This document shows positions 19,669 to 28,088 of a DNA stretch of 64,000 bases, piece by piece. Numbering within the stretch: position 1 is the first letter of the stretch; the number at the start of each line of letters is the position of its first letter. This DNA is from Peptidiphaga gingivicola (lineage in GTDB: Bacteria; Actinomycetota; Actinomycetes; Actinomycetales; Actinomycetaceae), in the NCBI RefSeq assembly GCF_001652275.1, contig NZ_LVZK01000001.1, positions 620,001 through 684,000 of the forward strand, written 5' to 3'. The notes below the pieces were generated by a model that was not told the origin of the DNA, did not search any database, and was given only the letters and a program-made list of their open reading frames with translations. The translations under genes and the position numbers were made by a program.

Positions 19669-21159
19669 ATGAAACTCGATCGGAAGCACCTTCCCCTCGA
19701 CCGGAGAATCGGCGCAAGCGCGCCGGCAGAAACCGGGATCGTGCACATCGGCATCGCGCAGTTCCACCGTGCGCACGCCGCGGTGGCAACCGCCCAGGCT
19801 CTCGCGGCCGAGCCGGGGGAGTGGGGGATCGTCGGCGTGGCCAGCCACAACCCCGCCGTCGTCAATGCGCTGCGCGAGCAGGACGGGGTCTATTCGATCC
19901 TTGAGCTGACGCCGGAGGGCGAGTCGGTGTCCGTCGTCGACGTCCATCGCGATTTCGCCGTCGCGGCCGAGGAAACCGAGCGGGTCCTCGACCTTCTCGC
20001 CGAGCCGCGGCACAAGATCATCACGTTGACTGTCTCCGAGAACGGGTATCGCCGCGATTCCCGCACGGGGGGCCTCGACCGCTCCGACCCGGCCGTCCTC
20101 GCCGACTTCGCGGGCGGGGCGCAAACCACCGTGGGGCTCGTCGCGCGCGGGCTCGTGCGGCGCTTCGAGCGCGGCGGCGCGCCTGTCACGGTCCTTTCCT
20201 GCGACAACATGGTCTCGGCGGGCGACGTCACCCGTTCCCTCGTCGTCGAATTCCTCGAAGAGATAGGCGCGGGGCCGGAGTTCTTCGCCTGGCTGGAGGC
20301 CAATGTGACCTTCCCCAACGCGATGGTCGACCGGATCGTCCCCGCCACGACGGACGCCGTGCGCGAGGCGGTCCGCCGGATTGCGGGCTTCGACGACGCC
20401 GTTCCCGTTCCCGCCGAGGGATTCACAATGTGGGTCATGGAGGACAAGTTCGCGGCCGGCCGGCCCGCCTGGGAGCACGCCGACGGCGTCGCCTTCACCG
20501 ACGAGGTCGGCAAGTACGAGCTGGTCAAGCTGCGCCTGCTCAACGGATCGCATTCGCTCATTTCGTACCTGGGCGCGCTTGACGGGCGCGAGACGATTCC
20601 GGACTCGCGCACCCAGCCCTTCGTCGAAGAATGCGTGCGCGCCGCCCTTTACGACGAGTATCTGCCCTCGATCGACCTTCCCTCGGGCTTCGATCCGGAT
20701 GCCTACATCGCCCGGCTGTTCGTGCGGTGGACGAACTTCGCGCTGGGCGACAAGACGGCCCGGGTGGGATCCGACGGGTCGGCGAAGCTCCTTCAGCGCA
20801 TACCCGCCCCGGCCATACGACTGCTCGAAAAGGGGAGCGTGCCGCAGCAAATGGCGCTGACGGCGGCGGCCTGGATCGCCTGCGTCTGCCCTCCGCAAGG
20901 CTTCGACCCAGGCCCGATTGCGCGTGAAATGGTCGAGCCGAAGCGGGAGGCGCTCGCCGCGGCGACGGCCGGCGCCTCAAACGTGCGCGAACACGTCGAT
21001 GCCGTCATGAGAGGCGGCTTCCTTCCCGACGAACTCGTCGCCTACGAGGCCTTCACACGCAGGGTGGCCGAGCTCGTGGAGGCCATCGTGCGCGACGGCG
21101 TGCGCGCGGCCGCGGCGGACGCCTTGGCGAAGCGGCCATTGGAGGATCGCGAAGGATAG
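19669..21159 (+). CDS. Mannitol dehydrogenase family oxidoreductase (fructuronate reductase-like)
   Basis: 496-residue NAD-dependent polyol/uronate dehydrogenase, reducing a ketose or keto-acid such as fructuronate or tagaturonate, or acting on mannitol/arabinitol. The N-terminal domain carries GIVHIGIAQFHRAH, the family form of the dinucleotide-binding strand. The catalytic block KLRLLNGSHSLISYLG contains the conserved Lys, Asn and His. SENGYRRD and DRIVPATT are further family blocks. Start ATG 19669 is behind AAAGGAGACAGTCC. Coupling to the FadR-type gene and proximity to gntP place it in sugar-acid catabolism; no mannonate dehydratase or KDG kinase is in the window. Confidence 0.88.
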   Translation: MKLDRKHLPLDRRIGASAPAETGIVHIGIAQFHRAHAAVATAQALAAEPGEWGIVGVASHNPAVVNALREQDGVYSILELTPEGESVSVVDVHRDFAVAAEETERVLDLLAEPRHKIITLTVSENGYRRDSRTGGLDRSDPAVLADFAGGAQTTVGLVARGLVRRFERGGAPVTVLSCDNMVSAGDVTRSLVVEFLEEIGAGPEFFAWLEANVTFPNAMVDRIVPATTDAVREAVRRIAGFDDAVPVPAEGFTMWVMEDKFAAGRPAWEHADGVAFTDEVGKYELVKLRLLNGSHSLISYLGALDGRETIPDSRTQPFVEECVRAALYDEYLPSIDLPSGFDPDAYIARLFVRWTNFALGDKTARVGSDGSAKLLQRIPAPAIRLLEKGSVPQQMALTAAAWIACVCPPQGFDPGPIAREMVEPKREALAAATAGASNVREHVDAVMRGGFLPDELVAYEAFTRRVAELVEAIVRDGVRAAAADALAKRPLEDREG

Positions 21160-21219
21160 GGGGAGCTCTCGCCGAAGCTTGAGGCGACTTTTGAGCGGCT
21201 TGCACGATAGCGTAGGGCC

Positions 21220-22056
21220 ATGACGAAGTACAACGAGCAACCGGCGGGGCTGCGCATCCCTTCTGTTGGGGATCCCGATCTGGAGCAAGAGCTCAGGGAC
21301 CGCTGCTGGACGTCGATCGTGCTGGGGCGCCCTTACGCAGACATATGGAACGACCTGTCCGCCGATCTGGCTGACCTGGATCCTATGCCCGTGCAGCGCC
21401 CTTCTGCCGAGCGGGCTTCCGATCCTTCGTCTGTGCGGAGCTCCGACCCTTCGACGGTGCAGGGCTCTGGTCCTTTGGACGGACCAGGCGCTGCCATTTC
21501 GCGGGGGCGGACGTCCGGCGCGCTTGACACCGACGTCGTCGCCCAAAAGATCGTCAAGGGCCTCTTCGAAGCCCGGCGTTCCCAGCAAAGGGAATTTGGC
21601 CCCGTGAAGACGAACCTGTCTGCGGCCTTCGCCGCCCTCAACGACTACGGCGTGGTGGCGCGGCAGAACTTCATGTGCTGCATGTCCTGCGGGCTTGACG
21701 CGATCAGCGGCGAGGTCGAATCTTCGGCGGAGTGGGACGGCTATGCGTTCTACCACTCGCAGGACGCCGAGAGGCTCGTCGAGACGGGGTCGACCTATGT
21801 CGCCTTCGGGGTGTTCTTGCGCAGGTACCTCCCGATCGACGAGATTAAGGCGATGTCGCCTGCCGAGAGGGACGCGTTCGCGGACGAAAAGGCGGAAGCT
21901 CTGGCCAGATCCGTGATTGTTCCGACGTTCGAGATGTATGGGATCGACGTCGAATGGGACGGCTCGGCTGGGTCGCGGATGGCTCTGCACGACGTCGATT
22001 ACTACGTCCCTTTGAACGAGGGCAGGTTGAAGGATGAACGCGCGGTCGGCGGATGA
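21220..22056 (+). CDS. DUF6891-type protein
   Basis: 278-residue cytoplasmic protein of unknown role. The C-terminal ~160 residues carry features of an actinobacterial family I associate with DUF6891: a cysteine cluster MCCMSCG, then GYAFYHSQDAERLVETGSTYVAFGVF, and a YGIDVEWDG block at the end. The N-terminal ~50 residues (LRDRCWTSIVLGRPY) form a small helical region, joined by a Ser/Pro/Asp-rich linker with imperfect SSDPS/ASDPS repeats. No nearby gene suggests a function. The start ATG 21220 lacks a strong ribosome binding site. Confidence 0.65.
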   Translation: MTKYNEQPAGLRIPSVGDPDLEQELRDRCWTSIVLGRPYADIWNDLSADLADLDPMPVQRPSAERASDPSSVRSSDPSTVQGSGPLDGPGAAISRGRTSGALDTDVVAQKIVKGLFEARRSQQREFGPVKTNLSAAFAALNDYGVVARQNFMCCMSCGLDAISGEVESSAEWDGYAFYHSQDAERLVETGSTYVAFGVFLRRYLPIDEIKAMSPAERDAFADEKAEALARSVIVPTFEMYGIDVEWDGSAGSRMALHDVDYYVPLNEGRLKDERAVGG

Positions 22057-22640
22057 TGCGAGGGCGCCGGTGGAAGCGGTGAATGAGCGCGAGAATTGGC
22101 GGATGCGGCAGGTTAGGCGGACGGGCGCGAGGCTGTGAGATCGGCGGGCAGACGGAGGCACATGGCAGGCGCAGGGTTGACGAAGGTCGAGGGCAAAGGA
22201 CGAGCGCGGAGTTGGCGGACAGATTGGGGGCTGCGGGTGCGCGTGGTGTTGCGGATCAGGGGTGGCGATGTGAGTGTCGGGCTGGCGACGTGATGTTAGA
22301 GGGTGCGTGTGCCGTTGCGGTGGATGACTGGTGCGGCGGACAATCGCGGGGTCGATGGATGCGAGATCAGCGGACAGGACGATGAACGTGGGATCAATGT
22401 GCGGGCAAGAGACGGGTCGGGGATAGAGGGCAGTAGGTTTGACGGATGAAGCGAAGCAAGAGGACGGACGCGAGGAATGGCGGATGAAGCGAGTTTGACG
22501 AGGGGTCGTTGGCCGGAAATTGGCGGAGCGAAAGAGGGTGAAAGGCAGGGCTGACAGGCAGGAGGCGACGGAAGACAGAGTTGAGAGGCATGCAGAGTTG
22601 AAGGGCCAGAGTTGAGAGATTCGAGAACAGACAACATGGC
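22057..22640. other. Purine-rich, apparently non-coding stretch
   Basis: No supported gene. The plus strand is unusually rich in GGCGGA, GCGAGG and GGATGA words, with low codon structure in every frame. It reads like decayed or unselected sequence between the DUF6891 gene and the first hairpin. Confidence 0.5.
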
Positions 22641-22676
22641 GAATGGGGTGGGAGCCTAGCGGTTCCCACCCCATTC
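22641..22676. terminator. Perfect 13-bp hairpin
   Basis: GAATGGGGTGGGA (22641-22653) pairs perfectly with TCCCACCCCATTC (22664-22676) around a 10-base loop. It is symmetric and can act on either strand; it probably ends transcripts reaching the gap from either side. Confidence 0.65.
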
Positions 22677-22723
22677 TTAGCTTTGCAACGAGGCCCTCTC
22701 TTAGCTTTGCAACGAGGCCCTCG
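22676..22723. repeat. 24-bp direct duplication
   Basis: The unit beginning CTTAGCTTTGCAACGAGG is present twice in tandem (22676 and 22700), between two hairpins. Confidence 0.8.
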
Positions 22724-22785
22724 TTGCCTTGTGTCAACCTCGGCCATCCCTTCACGTGCGCGCAGTCGCCCTGCGTCGAGTACAT

Positions 22786-22826
22786 GCTTTGCGGGGATGC
22801 CCCACAATGGGGCATCCCCGCAAAGC
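22786..22826 (-). terminator. Perfect 19-bp hairpin downstream of the duplicated cassette
   Basis: GCTTTGCGGGGATGCCCCA (22786-22804) is followed by CAA and its exact complement (22808-22826). It lies 26 bp past the stop of the 576-residue minus-strand gene and is the likely terminator of that operon. Confidence 0.75.
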
Positions 22827-22852
22827 GATTGTGAGCGCTCGGCTTCCTCCCG

Positions 22853-24583
22853 TCAGGCAGGAACGCCGTCGCTTGGCGTCTCCTCGCGCCGCCCGGCTTC
22901 CAAGAACGTGATCGTCTTGTCGTCTTCGTACAGGGAAACCTGCGTTTCCTCGATTGGATGCGAGCGGGAGTCTTCTCTCTTGTCCTTGCCTCGACGTCCC
23001 CCGGTCAAACCAGCGATAGCTCGCGAGGACGCGGAACGCCCGGTGGATCCCGAGCCTCCGGTGCGCCCGGCTGCGCCCATTCCCGCGGAGCGCGCGCCGC
23101 CGAATGATCCTGCCGATCTCCCGGCGGCCGAGCCGCCGGCCCGTCCGGCTGCGCCCGAAGCGGTGGCTCCGCGGGCTGAACCGGTGGTGCGCGCAGCGGT
23201 CGAGCTCGTCGAGCGAGCGGCCAGTCCGCCTCGCGCTGCGCCGCCCGCGCGGTTTGCAGTTCCACCGGAACCCTCGTTGACCGATCCGGCCTTGCCGACC
23301 GACGTCGCCGACGAGGTAGCACGGACCGCGGTGGTCGCGCCACGTGTGATCCCCGACCCGCGAGCGGAGCTCGTTGGGCTGGCGGTGCGGGCGGCGGTGG
23401 TCGCGCCCTTGAGGATCCCTGAACGCCCGGTAGAGGTCGATCCGGCGGACGTGGGACGCGCTATCCCGGTGGCCCCGCCTCGTGCGGGAACGGCCTTGCC
23501 GACCGACGTCGCCGATGAGGCAGCACGGACCGCGGTGGTCGCGCCGCGCGTGATCCCCGACCCGGAGGGAGACGTGGCGCGCACCGCCGCGCCCGACCGC
23601 ATGGAGCTGGCCTTCGAGGTCGGCGCGGCCTTCGCCGCAAGCGCCGCACGCGCTGCCTGGTAGGCCTTGTATCCGGCCACTGCCGCGCCGCCGCCGACTG
23701 CGGCGCTTGTGGCCAGGGGGTTGAAAACGGCCGAGGAATGCGACGACGAACCCGAACTGTGAAAAGCGGCCGTTCCCGATCCCGGAACGAGCGCGCTCGA
23801 TTGCGGCGTCGTGTAATGCGAGTGTTGCAGCGACATGCCGCCCGCAGACGAGCTGGCGCTGTGGCTTCCGGCGTCGCTATAGCTGCCGGCCGTGCCCGCA
23901 GAAGCGGGAGGAGCGGAAACTCGCCAATCCGTGGCAGATCGCGACGGAGCCGACGAATGCCCGGAAGATCTGCGATCCGATGAGCCTTGCCGCTCGGGCT
24001 TGTTAGGCGCCCACTTCTCTCTCTGATACGCCGAGCGCGCCGCTTTCTTGATACGAGAGATTGCAAACCGCTTCGGAAGCGCACCGATGGCAGCGGCTGT
24101 GCGAGCGTCCAGCGTTGCCAGGACTTCTTTCGCGTGGGTGTCGATTTTCGCGTGTGCGTTGTCGCGTATTTGCTCGACTTGTCCGGAAATGGCCTGCTCG
24201 ATCAAGGGGCCTAGTAACGGCGTGTTTCTGGCTTCGCTCTTGCTCTTGTCGATTTGGCTGTTCACCGAGTCGAGGTTCGCCTGAATTGCCCTGCTTTCGT
24301 CTTGAGCTTGGCGGCCGCCTTCGACGAAGTCGTTTTGGACCTCGACAAGTTTGTCGACGCCCGTGGACGTTCTACGCAAGCTCGAGGCCAGCTCGTCAAG
24401 GCGGGCCGAGGCCGATTTAGCGGCTTCGCCTTCGATGCCCAAGTCGGCTGCGACCCTCCGGTTGACTTCGGCGATTGTCTGCAATCGGCCGCTTATCTTG
24501 CCGAGGGTTTGATTCGTGTGCTCGATCAGGTCGGGATTCCAATCGTTGATGGCCCTGAGGCGATCGGCGTTAGGAGTTGCCAT
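22853..24583 (-). CDS. Large WXG-like-head, RGATTA-repeat protein (cassette copy B)
   Basis: 576-residue protein, paralogue of the one at 26433-28088; I know no named family. Residues 1-190 are helical: VNRRVAADLGIEGEAAKSASARLDEL resembles the WXG100/LXG-type head of type VII substrates, with IEG in place of WEG. A Ser/His/Gly-rich linker follows, then a shared block VFNPLATSAAVGGGAAVAGYK with a weak hydrophobic stretch. The body is Ser/Thr/Ala/Arg-rich and holds three ITRGATTAVR/ILKGATTAAR motifs. Two of them lie in a 204-bp in-frame duplication (about 23289 and 23493). The C-terminus carries the shared tail SLYEDDKTITFLEAGRRE. ATG 24583 follows GGGGGGCAACC. It lies 59 bp after the small partner gene. 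Secretion is inferred, with no signal peptide seen. Confidence 0.7.
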   Translation of the reverse strand: MATPNADRLRAINDWNPDLIEHTNQTLGKISGRLQTIAEVNRRVAADLGIEGEAAKSASARLDELASSLRRTSTGVDKLVEVQNDFVEGGRQAQDESRAIQANLDSVNSQIDKSKSEARNTPLLGPLIEQAISGQVEQIRDNAHAKIDTHAKEVLATLDARTAAAIGALPKRFAISRIKKAARSAYQREKWAPNKPERQGSSDRRSSGHSSAPSRSATDWRVSAPPASAGTAGSYSDAGSHSASSSAGGMSLQHSHYTTPQSSALVPGSGTAAFHSSGSSSHSSAVFNPLATSAAVGGGAAVAGYKAYQAARAALAAKAAPTSKASSMRSGAAVRATSPSGSGITRGATTAVRAASSATSVGKAVPARGGATGIARPTSAGSTSTGRSGILKGATTAARTASPTSSARGSGITRGATTAVRATSSATSVGKAGSVNEGSGGTANRAGGAARGGLAARSTSSTAARTTGSARGATASGAAGRAGGSAAGRSAGSFGGARSAGMGAAGRTGGSGSTGRSASSRAIAGLTGGRRGKDKREDSRSHPIEETQVSLYEDDKTITFLEAGRREETPSDGVPA

Positions 24584-24642
24584 GGTTGCCCCCCGAATTG
24601 TTCCTATTGGTCTTTACACGAGACGGGCTCGTCCGCTGCTGT

Positions 24643-25056
24643 TTAACTATTGAGGGCATCGTGAATCTTGCTCATTCCCTTTGGGCTGGTGTAAGAAAAC
24701 TTCTCGCTGAGCCCGTCAAGCGTACTCAGAATGTCCTGGCGTTCCGCCTCGTCTTCAAACTCGAACGAGTCGACAGACCATCGCAGATCCTCGATCGTCT
24801 CTTCCTGGTCAAGGGACAGATTCGCCATTTCCTCGTCAAGGGTCACCAGCGAGACGTGAGCCGGCCTCCCGAACTGCTGGAGCTCCTTGAGGGCTGAATA
24901 CTGGGACGAAGCCCCTTGCGTGTTGTTGATGCCTAGAGCGGCTTGGTCCACGGCTACGCTGAGCTCTTGCTTTGCGGCCTCGTACTCGTCGCCGGCCTGC
25001 TTCAGTTCGTTCAACTGGCGCAGGAACTGGTCCTTGTCCAACCGGAATATCGCCAC
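24643..25056 (-). CDS. Small helical partner protein (cassette copy B)
   Basis: 137-residue, almost wholly helical and acidic protein. The N-terminus AIFRLDKDQFLRQLNELKQAGDEYE is nearly the same as in the copy A protein (AVFRLDKDQFRRQVAELVKAGDKYE), and both share HVSLV/HTSLV, an SFEF(E/R)D(E/D)AER segment, and a KFSYTSPKGM/KFTYVSPEGM end. Size and helix content suit a WXG100-like secretion partner or chaperone, but the canonical WXG is absent. Start is GTG 25056; its ribosome binding site is weak (GGGGATGATC). It lacks the ~40-residue Gly/Ser tail of copy A. Confidence 0.7.
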   Translation of the reverse strand: MAIFRLDKDQFLRQLNELKQAGDEYEAAKQELSVAVDQAALGINNTQGASSQYSALKELQQFGRPAHVSLVTLDEEMANLSLDQEETIEDLRWSVDSFEFEDEAERQDILSTLDGLSEKFSYTSPKGMSKIHDALNS

Positions 25057-25270
25057 GCGATCATCCCCACTTACTTCCTGGGCGCAAGCTGCGCCTTCCC
25101 GACATAATGGCGGCAGGATCGCGAAAAACCCCTGTCGTCACAGCTTTAGGATACGCGTCCCGAGGCCCCGCAAACTAACCCGTTTGGGGGCACTGGCATG
25201 CCACGATAAATGAAAAGTCAATGAATGCAAAGAAGAGCCGCGGAAAGGAAGCTGAGGGGACTCGTTCCCT

Positions 25271-25375
25271 TTGGAGTAGCACGCTTTCCCCTTGGAGTGG
25301 CACGCTTTCCCCTTGGAGTGGCACGCTTTCCCCTTGGAGTGGCACGCTTTCCCCTTGGAGTGGCACGCTTTCCTG
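25271..25375. repeat. Five tandem copies of a 21-bp unit
   Basis: TTGGAGTGGCACGCTTTCCCC is repeated with starts at 25271, 25292, 25313, 25334 and 25355. A degenerate sixth copy ends in TGGAGTGCCA, which inverts part of the motif. The 21-bp period is two helical turns. It lies in the 465-bp gap between the divergent cassette B and the LppM-type gene, a position suited to control of either. The rest of the gap shows nothing I can name. There are no spacers, so this is not CRISPR. Confidence 0.85.
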
Positions 25376-25521
25376 TGGAGTGCCACGCCGGCCTGGGATT
25401 GCCTGCTCTTTCCCTGCTCATCGTTCGCCGAGAAGGGGTGTGGGTGAGAAGCGCGGAGGAAAGGGGTACTATCCTGAATGGCACAGTTTCCTGCAATTCT
25501 GAGTGCAGAAGGAAAACAAAA

Positions 25522-26283
25522 ATGAACGACCACCACCACTTCATAGGTCTATCACACGCAGTGAAAGGTTCCTCATTCGCGCTGAAGCTAACGATGGTCT
25601 GCCTGGCCTTTTTGTTGAGCGCCTGCAGAATTGACGGGACTCTCGAGTTTCAAGCCAACGGTTCAATGCACTTAGAGATAGTATTTGAAGACACCAAGGG
25701 TTTGATGGCGAAAATTGGGAAGAATTGTTCCAATCTAAAGAACTATATTAGTTCTCTTCGCCCTTTTTTCGCCAAGGCCACTTATGAAGAAATAATATCA
25801 GATGAAGGTGTGCGTAAGTGCAAAGTGGTGTCTGATGAACCATTGGATAATGTTGAGACAAGAAAAGAGGGTGATAATAACCTACTGATAATAGGTAAAC
25901 AGGGTGTCATTAGAGAAGAGAATGAACTGGATGTAACGATGCGTATCGGAGTGCCAGGAAAAATTATAAAAACGACGAATGGGGTCATTGAGGGCAACAA
26001 GGTAGTCATAAGGGGCGTTAATCGCACAGCTCGAGGTGTCACGATCACCTGGACAAGCGACGCGAACGCGCCACGTAGCTCTTCGTCGTCAGATTCATCA
26101 AGCAGCTCGGCGGGCGGAAAGACAGCTGCCGGTTCGTCAGCGGATGACAGTGGTTTTCCTGCGTGGGCGTGGATCGGCTCCGGCGTGGGCGTCCTTGCTC
26201 TTGCCTTGATTCTTGGCGTTCTCATTGGGCGACGTAAGAGGCGTGCCGCCGCACCGCCTTCGCTCAATCTCGGCCAGAGGTAA
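25522..26283 (+). CDS. LppM-type lipoprotein with C-terminal membrane anchor
   Basis: 253-residue exported lipoprotein. The signal peptide ends in the lipobox LLSAC (Cys about residue 34), followed by RIDGTLEFQANGSMHLEIVFED, typical of the LppM domain. A Ser/Gly-rich linker, a membrane helix (AWAWIGSGVGVLALALILGV) and the basic stop RRKRR end the protein, as in mycobacterial LppM, so it is anchored at both ends. The central coding region is visibly AT-rich (runs such as AAAATTATAAAAACG), unlike its neighbours, which hints at transfer. ATG 25522 is chosen because the signal peptide follows; the upstream AGGAAAA is a moderate ribosome binding site. It lies inside the duplicated cassette region on the opposite strand. 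Confidence 0.8.
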   Translation: MNDHHHFIGLSHAVKGSSFALKLTMVCLAFLLSACRIDGTLEFQANGSMHLEIVFEDTKGLMAKIGKNCSNLKNYISSLRPFFAKATYEEIISDEGVRKCKVVSDEPLDNVETRKEGDNNLLIIGKQGVIREENELDVTMRIGVPGKIIKTTNGVIEGNKVVIRGVNRTARGVTITWTSDANAPRSSSSSDSSSSSAGGKTAAGSSADDSGFPAWAWIGSGVGVLALALILGVLIGRRKRRAAAPPSLNLGQR

Positions 26284-26432
26284 TTGGCGGCGGCCCTGCC
26301 ACCGCCGCGGCGGAGCCCGAGCTCGCGCACGGCGACGCCGCAGAAGGGGTCTTAGTCGACTCAGCGTTGAACGAAGCGTGAGTGAGAATCGCTTCTCGCC
26401 CGCGCCTCGTCAAGTTTCCGCCTGTGCGGGAG

Positions 26433-28088
26433 CTAATCGCGGTCATTTTCGCGACGGCCAGCTTCCAGGAAGGTGATCGTTCTGTCGTCTTCATACAGAC
26501 GGACTTCTGCAGACGCGATTGGTTCGTCGCTGCGAGACCTGCGCTCGTTCTTCTTGCGGCCTTGGCTTCGGCCCGTCAGACTCGACAAGGCTCGCGAGGT
26601 TTCGCCACGGGAGGCAGTGTTCGCTCGGTTTACCGCACGGCCGGCGGAAGCGCGTCTCGCAACGGCCCCGCCCCGTTCCGAAGAAGCTGTCGCTTTGCCG
26701 CCTGTCGCCGCCGAGCGGCCTGCGGCGGTCCTGGAAATCGAACTGCTCGTCCGGCTTGCTGCTCCGGCTCCGCGTGTGGAAGCCGCTTCGCGCGTTGCGG
26801 AGGTTTGGCTCCGAGCGCCGGGGACCTTGCCAGCCTCTCCCGCGGACGAGGATGAGGCAGGTTTGCGGACCGCCGTGGTTGCGCCCCGCACGATTCCGTT
26901 GCCTCGAGCCGACGGCGAGGGCGCCGGAGCCCGGCTCGCCGTCGTCGCTCCCCGGAGGATGCCGCCCGATCGCGCTGAAGCAGAGGAAGAAATCGGCCGA
27001 GCAACCCCGGAAGCGCCGCCACGCGGCGTCGCTCCGCGCGCGCCGGCAGACGGAGTTGTGGACCTGACCGCCGTGGTTGCGCCTCGCACGATGCTCGCCG
27101 ACGAGGGCGGCGTCGATCGAATCGTCGCTCCGGACCGCATCGAGGAGGGCTCCGATCGGGGAGAGGACGCCTGTGCGGCACGAGCGGCCCGCATGGCTTG
27201 ATATGCCTTGTATCCGGCTACCGCGGTTCCGCCGCCGATGGTTGCGGCGGCCAACGGATTGAAGAGCGCGGAAGGGCGCGCGGGCAAATGCGTTGAATTT
27301 GAGGGGCCAAACCCTCCCAACTGTGAAGGCGCGTAGTGCGAGGCCTGCAAAGCCGGTCCGTCTGATGGCGTGCCGTTTGGGCTGAGATGCCCGCTCGTGT
27401 AACTGCCCGAGCCGCCAATCGAAGGGGTACTGTTCGGGGTGTGCCAGGCTGTCGCCGACCGAGTGGGGCCCGCCTGGGTGCCGCTTGCGGGCCCGCTGTC
27501 TGAACCGTTGGCGCCGCCGTTGCCCTTGCCGGCTGAGTCCGGTGGAGCCGAGACGTGCCTTGACGCGGGCTCGTTGTCCTGAAAAGGAAAATCGCGAGCC
27601 AAAGCTTCTGTGCTTTCGCGCAAAACGCGCAGCACATCCTTGGCTTGGCGATCCACCTCTGCGCGGGCGGAATCGTCCTCTGCTTTAGCGATGCTCTGTA
27701 AGGAGCGATCTTTTTTCGCGCTTGGAAACGAAACGCTAGCTCCATTGTAAGTATTGTAAGCACTGTTGATATTTTTGAGTAACTTTTGAATCTCCTCGTT
27801 GTCGCTTTGCGCCTTCTTTCCCAGGCCGAGGGCTTTGTGCTGCACTTCGGCAAGCTGTTTCACTTTCTGAGAGCCGTCCAGCAAGCGGGTGGCGAGCTTG
27901 TCCAGGCGAGAGGAGGCTGAACGGGCAGTCGTCCCTTCGAGGCCGAGGTCGGCTGCCACACGCCGGTTGATCGTGGCGATGTCGGCGAGGTTGGAGCTGA
28001 CTTTTTCCAGGTGTTTGTTTGCCTGCTCGATCGGGTCCGTTCTCCAGGTTTTGATGACGTTAAGGTGGTCGGCGTGAGGAGTGGCCAT
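26433..28088 (-). CDS. Large WXG-like-head, RGATTA-repeat protein (cassette copy A)
   Basis: 551-residue paralogue of the 22853-24583 product. The helical head reads INRRVAADLGLEGTTARSASSRLDKL, again with LEG where WXG proteins have WXG. The mid-block ALFNPLAAATIGGGTAVAGYK and tail RLYEDDRTITFLEAGRRE match copy B closely, while linkers diverge. Three motifs SIVRGATTAVR, GILRGATTASR and GIVRGATTAVR lie about 35-60 residues apart. The tail ends in RENDRD. Of two ATGs (28091, 28088) I choose the second: AGGAGG is six bases away and the protein then begins MATPHAD like copy B's MATPNAD. It overlaps the small partner's stop (TGATG). No enzymatic or toxin domain is recognised. Confidence 0.7.
   Translation of the reverse strand: MATPHADHLNVIKTWRTDPIEQANKHLEKVSSNLADIATINRRVAADLGLEGTTARSASSRLDKLATRLLDGSQKVKQLAEVQHKALGLGKKAQSDNEEIQKLLKNINSAYNTYNGASVSFPSAKKDRSLQSIAKAEDDSARAEVDRQAKDVLRVLRESTEALARDFPFQDNEPASRHVSAPPDSAGKGNGGANGSDSGPASGTQAGPTRSATAWHTPNSTPSIGGSGSYTSGHLSPNGTPSDGPALQASHYAPSQLGGFGPSNSTHLPARPSALFNPLAAATIGGGTAVAGYKAYQAMRAARAAQASSPRSEPSSMRSGATIRSTPPSSASIVRGATTAVRSTTPSAGARGATPRGGASGVARPISSSASARSGGILRGATTASRAPAPSPSARGNGIVRGATTAVRKPASSSSAGEAGKVPGARSQTSATREAASTRGAGAASRTSSSISRTAAGRSAATGGKATASSERGGAVARRASAGRAVNRANTASRGETSRALSSLTGRSQGRKKNERRSRSDEPIASAEVRLYEDDRTITFLEAGRRENDRD

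Noticed and set aside
20977-22815. 612-codon minus-strand frame
   Set aside because: Covers the antisense of the DUF6891 gene and the purine-rich gap; low-complexity product, no start site.
25271-25375. CRISPR array
   Set aside because: Units abut with no unique spacers and no cas genes are present.
25225-25521. N-terminal extension of the LppM gene encoding LGVARFP repeats
   Set aside because: The signal peptide with lipobox begins only after ATG 25522; the upstream frame is just the tandem repeat being open.
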